From an uncultured Clostridium sp. (lineage in GTDB: Bacteria > Bacillota > Clostridia > Lachnospirales > Lachnospiraceae), in NCBI GenBank assembly GCA_900551135.1, contig URUX01000136.1:1-6571 (forward strand): a stretch of 6,571 nt of DNA, given 5' to 3'. The notes beneath the pieces were generated by a model. It was not told the DNA's origin. It was given only the letters and a program-made list of their open reading frames with translations, and ran no database searches. Below, in pieces: positions 1-5,390 of this stretch. The position numbers and the translations under genes are program-made. Within the stretch, counting starts at the first letter, position 1. Every line of letters begins with the position of its first letter.

Positions 1-2108
1 TGTTCCCTGCACAGATTAACGTGAGTTGTACCTGGATGCCGGAACTGGCAGAAGAAATGAGCCGTATTATCAGTGAAGAATCCCGCGCTGTAGGAATCAA
101 CTCAGCCATGAGTCCTGTAATTGACGTATCCAGAGATCCCAGATGGGGACGCGTGTATGAAACTTACGGTGAAGATCCCTATTTAACTTCCCAAATGGGA
201 ATCCACTATATCAATGGTATGCAGAACAACAAAGACGGAGTTGCCTGCATTGCAAAACATTTCCTTGGTTATTCCGAGACCCAGGGAGGTTTAAACACTG
301 CCACAACCCGTATCAACGATCGGGAACTTTATGAAGTCTTCGCAACTCCTTTTGAGGCAGCTATGAGAGAGGCTGATGTCAGTTCCGTTATGGCTAACTA
401 TGCAGAAATTGACGGAATGTGCGTAGTGGCAAACCGGAAAATTGCCCATGATTTACTCCGGGATACTATGAAATTTGATGGCATCTTAACCTCTGACGGT
501 GCCGGAATTTTAAAAACCTTAACAGATTTCCATATTGCCGATACCTATGAAGAAGCCGGACTGCTAGCAAAAAAAGCCGGCACCGATACAGAAATTCCTG
601 TAGGAGGCTCCTTTAAACAGCTTCCAAAATATGTCCGTTCCGGTGAATTGGGCGAAGCCCTTTTAGATGAGTCAGTACGCAGGGTTTTAAAAGTCAAATT
701 TGAATACGGACTCTTTGAACATCCTTATGTAGATGTCGAAAAAGTTGCCGCTTCCATGAGCACAGATGCAAAGAAAGATTTTTCAGAGGAAATTGCAGCA
801 AAATCTCTGGTTCTTCTGAAAAATGACGGGGTTCTTCCTTTAAAGAAAGGCACAAAAGTCGCCCTGATAGGCCCTCATGCAGACAGTCTTCGCTATCCGA
901 TCAGCGGCTATACTTATCCTGCATATATTGAAATGATAACAGCCGGAAACAACGGTAATTCAGAAGAAGTATCCTTTAACGGGATTGCGGATGAAGCTGC
1001 CAAAGCAAAAAACAGCGGCGAATCTATCAATCCATTTGCCTCTATTACAAAAGCCCTTACTCCGGAAGATAAAGAAAAAATTGGAGATATGCATTCCGTT
1101 TTAAGAGGCATGGGATGCCGTTCCTTAAAGGAAGAACTGGAAGATCGGTTCGAAGTCCGCTATGCGGAGGGCTGTTCCATTATTGGAATGGAAACTGACG
1201 GATTTGCAGACGCCGTAAAAGCAGCGGAAGAAAGCGATGTGGTCATTATGGCCTGCGGTGGAAACTGCGGCTGGGTAGGCGTTACCGGCGGCGAAGGAAA
1301 GGATCGGTGTCGTCTGGATCTTCCCGGAGTACAGCAGCAGCTATTAGAGGCTGTTTCCGCAGCCGGAAAACCTGTAGTATTAGTTCTTTATGGCCCTGGC
1401 ATCTTCTCTCTGCCATGGGCATGTGAACACACAAATGCTATGATTCAGGCATGGATGCCTGGTGCAAGAGCTGGTAAAGTAGTTGCCAACGTTCTGGACG
1501 GAACCTCCAATCCTGGCGGAAAGCTTACTACAACCGTTGCTCGCAGCGTGGGACAGGTTCCAGTTACTTACAATCACAGAGCAGGCAGCGGATACGCCTC
1601 CAAGACAGACAGCTTAGGTTCTGCTATCTTCTCCGGCGGCTATGTAGATGAAAGCAATGCTCCTCTCTTCTGCTTTGGCCATGGATTAAGCTATACCACC
1701 TTCGAATTATCCGATTTTGCCATTGCCGAAAAAGAAGTTCCCACAGACGGTGTTATCACAGTTTCCTGTAAAGTGAAAAACACAGGTGACCGAATCGGCG
1801 ATGAAGTTGTTCAGCTTTACTACCATACCAAAAAGGCTCACGTAATCCGCCCTGTTAAACAGTTGGCTGGTTTCAAGCGAATCACTCTGGCTCCTGGCGA
1901 AGAGAAGAAGCTTACATTCTCCTTAAGCACTGCACAACTTGGTTACTATAACGAATTTATGGAATTTGTGGTAGAACCGACCACCATGGATATTATGGTA
2001 GGAACCAGCGCCCACGATATTGCATTTGCAGATGTGGTTACCCTGACTGGCAAGAAGACCGATGTTATGGGTAAGAGAGTTTATACCTGTCCGGTTGAAA
2101 TAGAATAA
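1..2108 (+). CDS. Glycoside hydrolase family 3 (beta-glucosidase/beta-xylosidase type), 5'-truncated by window edge
   Basis: GH3 enzymes are retaining exo-glycosidases that remove terminal beta-linked sugars. The frame is open to the left edge: codons from position 3 read FPAQIN-V-SCTW, a normal internal GH3 stretch. The GTG at 21 is therefore an internal Val, and perhaps 80-100 N-terminal residues, including any signal peptide, are unseen. Numbering the Val at 21 as residue 1: a TIM-barrel remainder (~1-235) has DPRWGRVYETYGEDP (39-53), KHF (79-81) and SDG (158-160), whose Asp159 (bases 495-497) fits the nucleophile. An alpha/beta-sandwich domain (~255-505) has KNDGVLPL and GGEGKDR (423-429), where Glu425 is a candidate acid/base. 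A C-terminal fibronectin-III-like domain (~575-665) follows. An insertion at ~305-375 is too short to be a PA14 domain. It ends in TAA, convergent with the ROK regulator. The family is certain; the sugar preference and cellular location are not. Confidence 0.95.
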   Translation, partial: FPAQINVSCTWMPELAEEMSRIISEESRAVGINSAMSPVIDVSRDPRWGRVYETYGEDPYLTSQMGIHYINGMQNNKDGVACIAKHFLGYSETQGGLNTATTRINDRELYEVFATPFEAAMREADVSSVMANYAEIDGMCVVANRKIAHDLLRDTMKFDGILTSDGAGILKTLTDFHIADTYEEAGLLAKKAGTDTEIPVGGSFKQLPKYVRSGELGEALLDESVRRVLKVKFEYGLFEHPYVDVEKVAASMSTDAKKDFSEEIAAKSLVLLKNDGVLPLKKGTKVALIGPHADSLRYPISGYTYPAYIEMITAGNNGNSEEVSFNGIADEAAKAKNSGESINPFASITKALTPEDKEKIGDMHSVLRGMGCRSLKEELEDRFEVRYAEGCSIIGMETDGFADAVKAAEESDVVIMACGGNCGWVGVTGGEGKDRCRLDLPGVQQQLLEAVSAAGKPVVLVLYGPGIFSLPWACEHTNAMIQAWMPGARAGKVVANVLDGTSNPGGKLTTTVARSVGQVPVTYNHRAGSGYASKTDSLGSAIFSGGYVDESNAPLFCFGHGLSYTTFELSDFAIAEKEVPTDGVITVSCKVKNTGDRIGDEVVQLYYHTKKAHVIRPVKQLAGFKRITLAPGEEKKLTFSLSTAQLGYYNEFMEFVVEPTTMDIMVGTSAHDIAFADVVTLTGKKTDVMGKRVYTCPVEIE

Positions 2109-2126
2109 AAATCCCAAAAATTTCAA

Positions 2127-2160
2127 GGAGCGATGTGACTTGTATTAGCCGCATCGCCCC
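2127..2160 (-). terminator. Hairpin between convergent genes, possible terminator for the minus-strand transcript
   Basis: The arms at 2127-2137 and 2150-2160 pair over 11 positions with one A-C mismatch and one G-T wobble, closing a 12-base loop. Read on the minus strand, the hairpin is followed by TTGAAATTTTTGGG and then a second T run, which fits an intrinsic terminator for transcription arriving from the ROK gene. Read on the plus strand, just 18 bases after the GH3 stop, it is preceded by A-runs but lacks a U-tract afterwards. Termination of the GH3 transcript here is therefore less certain. Confidence 0.5.
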
Positions 2161-2181
2161 TGTCTTCCTGGACATCCTCTA

Positions 2182-2430
2182 AGGAAACAACTATATCCCT
2201 CATTTGTGTATATCCCATTGATTTTGGAATTTTTCAAACAATTCCGTGATTGTGATTGTGTAATTTTTTCTTGTTTCGTTCATCTATAAACAATTTTTCT
2301 TTAAATTTGTTTCCATTTCTTTTGTTTGGAAATTTATAAACAATTTGCAAGCTAACTTTGTGCATTTCCCCTTGGCTCAACTCCTCTATAAACAATTCCC
2401 AGTTTATTTTCGAGCATATATGTTCCTCTC
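2182..2430. repeat. Five degenerate copies of a ~51-base tandem repeat
   Basis: Two conserved blocks recur with matching spacing. Block A (plus-strand TATAAACAATT) starts at 2285, 2335 and 2387 as exact copies. Weaker copies lie at 2233 (TTCAAACAATT) and 2182 (AGGAAACAACT). The distances are 51, 52, 50 and 52 bases. Block B (plus-strand TTTGTGYATWTCCC-like) has its G at 2206, 2258, 2309, 2360 and 2412, spaced 52, 51, 51 and 52. Both blocks keep the same period and order, so this is a real, diverged tandem array rather than chance AT-rich similarity. It fills most of the 355-base gap between the GH3 gene and the ROK gene, and it lies downstream of both. The period equals 17 codons, but the 50- and 52-base steps break any single reading frame. 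Confidence 0.78.
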
Positions 2431-2463
2431 ATTCTTGTGCCGAATTCATCCGCCTATAACAGA

Positions 2464-3738
2464 CTATGCCTCAATAAAATACTTCTTAATCGCCAGCGCT
2501 CCTGCACCTTTCGCTCCTGTAAAATGATCAAACTCCACAAACTGAAACTCTATATCCTGATCATCCATGCCAAACAGATGCTTTTTCGTCTCTGCCAGAA
2601 TCAGACGGCGGTTTCGTTTTAACTTCATTATATAGCCGTCAATAATAACCAGAGGCGGACTGATGAAGTTTATAATATTAGCCAGTTCCATTCCCAGATA
2701 AACAATGGCCTTTCCCACAACTTCACAGGCCAGTTCATCTCCGCACTCTTCTGCAGCCAGAATTTCTTTCATTCCTACGTCCTCTGGTGAAGCTGCCATA
2801 TCATTTAACATGGTGTCAATGCCTTTCCGCATCCCTTCTCTAACCTGCTTTACAATGGCTCTTTCACTGGCCATCTCTTCCAGACACCCGGAATCTCCGC
2901 AGACCTCACATTTCGGCCCGTGGATATCCACTACTACATGACCAATTTCTCCCGCTCCGGAAGTCTCTCCTGTCAAAACACTGTCTTTAATATACATGGG
3001 ACAGGCCAGACCATAGGAAATCAAGTAATATGCAAAGGTATCGGCATGATCCTGATTGCCAAACATTTCTTCCCCTATGGCCCGCATACGGGCATTATTT
3101 TCAATGACAACCGGCATATCCAGCCGACGGCCAATATCTTTTGCTACTTTACGGTTATTTTCCCAGTTTTGATAGGCACTTCTCTTTAAAATTCCGGTTT
3201 TCGAATCCACAAATCCAGTAAGACCAACTCCGGCTCCCAGTATTTTCTCTTCATCTACTCCCGAATCCTCCACTACTTTTTTAATCTGCCCCAGCAAAGC
3301 CTGTATGATAAAATCATATTCATCTGACTCCGGGACATACCGGCTGCTTTCAATCACATTTCCTCTTAAATCCATCAGACAGACTGTAATCTGATATTTA
3401 TTAATCTCTGCGCCAATTACATAACAGGCATCTGCCACAAAATCAATCTGTACCGGACGACGGCCCAGAGGACGGCGGTTTTCCTTGCTGCTTTTACCGT
3501 CTTTTTCATTTTCTACTGCCGAAACCGTTTCATCTGTTTTTTCCTCCTGAGAGGTCTCATATACAAATCCCTGACGAATCAGACTATTTACATTGGTAGT
3601 AATGGTTGGCGGGGTTAATGACAGCATTTCCGCAATTTGTGATCTGGAAATAGGACCGTATTTATATATAATTTCTTTAATCAATGTTTCGTTTTGTTTT
3701 TTCACTCGAATTGGATTATTTCCCTGAGTCCTGGACAT
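2464..3738 (-). CDS. ROK-family transcriptional regulator (NagC/XylR/Mlc-like)
   Basis: This is a predicted 424-residue sugar-responsive DNA-binding protein, normal length for a ROK regulator. Residues ~18-61 form a winged helix-turn-helix (ISRSQIAEMLSLTPPTITTNV). Residues 62-90 are a charged, low-complexity linker. GRRP (92-95) opens the actin-like ROK sugar-binding domain, with GAGVGLTGFVD (168-178) and SGAGEIGHVVV (260-270). The kinase-type ENDAN motif reads ENNAR (213-217); the catalytic Asp is replaced by Asn215, which argues for a sensor rather than a kinase. The zinc site is His267, Cys277, Cys280 and Cys285, with Cys-x2-Cys where Mlc has Cys-x-Cys. The ATG at 3738 is chosen because GGAGG lies 9 bases upstream and a promoter lies just before that. 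The gene is downstream of the sugar transporter and convergent with the GH3 gene, so it probably regulates this locus. The effector is unknown. Confidence 0.93.
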   Translation of the reverse strand: MSRTQGNNPIRVKKQNETLIKEIIYKYGPISRSQIAEMLSLTPPTITTNVNSLIRQGFVYETSQEEKTDETVSAVENEKDGKSSKENRRPLGRRPVQIDFVADACYVIGAEINKYQITVCLMDLRGNVIESSRYVPESDEYDFIIQALLGQIKKVVEDSGVDEEKILGAGVGLTGFVDSKTGILKRSAYQNWENNRKVAKDIGRRLDMPVVIENNARMRAIGEEMFGNQDHADTFAYYLISYGLACPMYIKDSVLTGETSGAGEIGHVVVDIHGPKCEVCGDSGCLEEMASERAIVKQVREGMRKGIDTMLNDMAASPEDVGMKEILAAEECGDELACEVVGKAIVYLGMELANIINFISPPLVIIDGYIMKLKRNRRLILAETKKHLFGMDDQDIEFQFVEFDHFTGAKGAGALAIKKYFIEA

Positions 3739-3747
3739 AAGCAGATT

Positions 3748-3752
3748 CCTCC
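3748..3752 (-). promoter_or_regulatory. Ribosome binding site that sets the ROK gene start
   Basis: The minus strand reads GGAGG followed by nine bases and ATG (3738). This supports the MSRTQ start over a possible upstream ATG at 3831, which would place the promoter inside the coding region. Confidence 0.85.
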
Positions 3753-3775
3753 ATGCATTCTCTTTCCTGTCTATT

Positions 3776-3804
3776 ATTATAAGGACTTTCCAAATGGTAG
3801 GCAA
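3776..3804 (-). promoter_or_regulatory. Sigma-A-type promoter for the ROK regulator
   Basis: On the minus strand, TTGCCT (3804-3799, -35, four of six consensus bases) is followed by exactly 17 bases and a perfect TATAAT (3781-3776, -10). Transcription would start near 3769, giving a leader of about 30 bases that contains the GGAGG site. The promoter lies after the hairpin at 3827-3872, so the regulator can be expressed separately from the transporter. No convincing palindromic operator is visible over it. Confidence 0.72.
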
Positions 3805-3826
3805 GGTATTTTTCCAGAAACCCATA

Positions 3827-3872
3827 ACCAAAAGAGAGCGTCAGATTTCATCAATCCAGCGCTCCTTTTGGT
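3827..3872 (-). terminator. Long hairpin downstream of the transporter, probable intrinsic terminator
   Basis: The arms at 3827-3840 and 3860-3872 pair perfectly over 13 base pairs with one bulged base. The loop contains a further 4-bp GATT/AATC pairing. On the minus strand the core GAGCG/CGCTC is preceded by ACCAAAAG and followed by TCTTTTGG, the A-tract/U-tract arrangement of a bidirectional-type terminator; here those tracts pair with each other. It begins about 35 bases past the transporter stop and precedes the ROK promoter. The run after the stem (TATGGG) is not U-rich, so termination may be partial. Confidence 0.58.
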
Positions 3873-3907
3873 AAAGTGGGGTCTATCAAAATTTAGTAAT
3901 ATGCTTA

Positions 3908-5323
3908 TTATCCCCGTGCAGACTCTTCCAGATTCTTTGCACGAATTTCCATAATCTTCTCCTGCATCTCAATCTCATCCTTTCGATTTAATGGATAGAA
4001 CCACATACCGATTAAGGAGAAAATATAAGCTGCAATCGGAACTAAGGTCATTAAATACAGAATTGCATTCAATGTGCTTGGGGCCTGCTGGGTCAGTTCT
4101 GCATTATATCCGGTAGATTCCAGGATTGCTCCTGCAAAGAATGCACTGAACGCCTGACAGCATTTATTTACAAAAGTAAAGGTAGAGGATACCAGCGCAT
4201 TGCAGGCAACTCCCTGTTTTACCTCTGCATAGTTTGCCGCATCCAGCACGGCGGAACGGCTCATGGTATTGGTAATGTTAAATAGGAATGTGGTACTTAA
4301 CAGAGACAGCATTACCATAAATACATTTTGGCTTGGAGCGCCAAACAGTAACGGCAAGGTCAGAATTAAACATAAAGCTTCTACAATGGCAATACCAACT
4401 CTCTTACCCAGTTTTTTAACAAAGGGGCCGATAAAGAACAGCATGGCGAATGCAGCGATGGTTCCCATGTAACCAATATAGCTGATCAAGTCTGTTCTGC
4501 CGCCCATGTTATATTTGAAGAAATACATTCTGACAGAACTGCTGATCTGGTTTGCAAACATGTCGGTGCCGTATGCTAACAGCACACATAACAGGGTGCG
4601 GTTTTTTACAATAGCATTAACGCTGTCCTTAAAGGAAAGTTTCTGTCCCTGAGTTTTTTTCTTTGCGCTGTTTGGATTGTAAACATCCAGTTTCCGTACA
4701 GAAGCTGCGGACAAAATAAAGATAACGGTCGCAACTACAGAGTACAGAATAATCAGCTTTGTCCATGCCTGCGGATTATCCTGGCCGCCAAATGCATCCA
4801 GCATTGGAAGCGCAAAGGACTGCACAACCAAACCTGCTACTGCGCCAAATGCCTGGAAAATTGCCTGGATTTTGGTACGTCTTGCCACATCATTGGACAG
4901 CATAATCGGCAGAGCCAGCTGAGGAATCTGCACACAGGTCCAGGTTAAGGAATAGAAAATATAGGATACATAAGCGTAAATCAGTTTTCCGGTTGGTCCT
5001 AAATCCGGTGTGGTAAACAGCATTACAAATGCAATGCCTAAAAACGGAGCACCAAAGGTAATAAAGGGACGGTATTTTCCCATTTTGGTATTGGTTCTGT
5101 CAACAATGGCGCCCATAAGCGGGTCTGTAGCAGCGTCTACCAGACGTGCTACCATGAAAATTGTACCGGCTGCCAGGGCAGAAATCCCCAAAATGTTGGT
5201 GTAATAATACATGACATACAAACTCACCATTATAAAGATGATATTGTTCGCAAAGTTGCCTGTACTATATAGCCAGACGTCCTTTCCTGATGCTTCTGTG
5301 TTCGTGTTCTTGTTCATAGACAT
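3908..5323 (-). CDS. GPH-family (MelB-like) sugar:cation symporter
   Basis: This 471-residue protein is a membrane carrier of the glycoside-pentoside-hexuronide:cation symporter family (MFS fold). It is predicted to import an unphosphorylated sugar or glycoside with H+ or Na+. About 12 hydrophobic segments are visible. The family motif RLVDAATDPLMGAIVDRT (60-77) carries Asp63 and Asp67, which align with the cation-site aspartates Asp55 and Asp59 of E. coli MelB. It is followed by GKYRPF (82-87), and a late conserved loop reads DAANYAEVKQG (361-371). The N-terminus MSMNKNTNTEASG is a short cytosolic tail. The first ATG is preferred over Met3 because GGGAGG (5336-5331) lies 7 bases upstream of it. 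The C-terminus is a charged, probably helical, tail. It follows the isomerase gene by 67 bases on the same strand, which suggests co-transcription. The family is secure; the substrate cannot be read from the sequence. Confidence 0.93.
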   Translation of the reverse strand: MSMNKNTNTEASGKDVWLYSTGNFANNIIFIMVSLYVMYYYTNILGISALAAGTIFMVARLVDAATDPLMGAIVDRTNTKMGKYRPFITFGAPFLGIAFVMLFTTPDLGPTGKLIYAYVSYIFYSLTWTCVQIPQLALPIMLSNDVARRTKIQAIFQAFGAVAGLVVQSFALPMLDAFGGQDNPQAWTKLIILYSVVATVIFILSAASVRKLDVYNPNSAKKKTQGQKLSFKDSVNAIVKNRTLLCVLLAYGTDMFANQISSSVRMYFFKYNMGGRTDLISYIGYMGTIAAFAMLFFIGPFVKKLGKRVGIAIVEALCLILTLPLLFGAPSQNVFMVMLSLLSTTFLFNITNTMSRSAVLDAANYAEVKQGVACNALVSSTFTFVNKCCQAFSAFFAGAILESTGYNAELTQQAPSTLNAILYLMTLVPIAAYIFSLIGMWFYPLNRKDEIEMQEKIMEIRAKNLEESARG

Positions 5324-5354
5324 AACGTTTCCTCCCTAAGAAATTTATCTTCTG

Positions 5355-5382
5355 TCCTGCAGAGATAGGCAACTCCGCAGGA
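5355..5382 (-). other. Intercistronic RNA hairpin between isomerase and transporter genes
   Basis: On the minus strand, TCCTGCGGAG pairs with CTCTGCAGGA (10 bp including one G-U) around an 8-base loop, TTGCCTAT. It lies 8 bases after the isomerase stop and 31 bases before the transporter ATG. No U-tract follows, so it is less likely a terminator than a stabilising or processing element that uncouples expression of the two genes. This role is an inference. Confidence 0.55.
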
Positions 5383-5390
5383 AAACCTTT

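Noticed and set aside
21..23. GTG at 21 as the true start of the GH3 gene
   Set aside because: The upstream codons FPAQIN continue the standard GH3 barrel motif to the edge, and a start here would remove the first part of the barrel.
2123..2203. A 26-codon minus-strand frame (MRDIVVSLEDVQ...) next to the ROK 3' end
   Set aside because: It overlaps the hairpin at 2127-2160 and the last repeat unit, lacks a ribosome site and is very short.
2234..2365. A 43-codon basic open frame on the minus strand inside the 51-base repeats, within a 64-codon stop-free stretch (2237-2428)
   Set aside because: The repeat units are spaced 50, 51 and 52 bases, so the repeats fall in different frames, and no family is recognisable. 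A decayed coding origin is possible but not supported as a live gene.
2182..2430. CRISPR array
   Set aside because: The periodicity is regular, but the conserved blocks are only ~11-14 bases and diverged, and the intervening sequence is itself similar between units. CRISPR needs longer identical repeats and unrelated spacers.
3762..3791. Direct repeat GGAAAG flanking the -10 box of the ROK promoter as an operator
   Set aside because: Six-base direct repeats 24 bases apart are expected by chance in AG-rich leader DNA, and ROK operators are normally palindromic.
3739..3831. A 31-residue N-terminal extension of the ROK regulator starting at 3831
   Set aside because: The extension overlaps the TTGCCT-N17-TATAAT promoter and part of the hairpin, and does not look like ROK sequence. 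The ATG at 3738 has an ideal GGAGG site.
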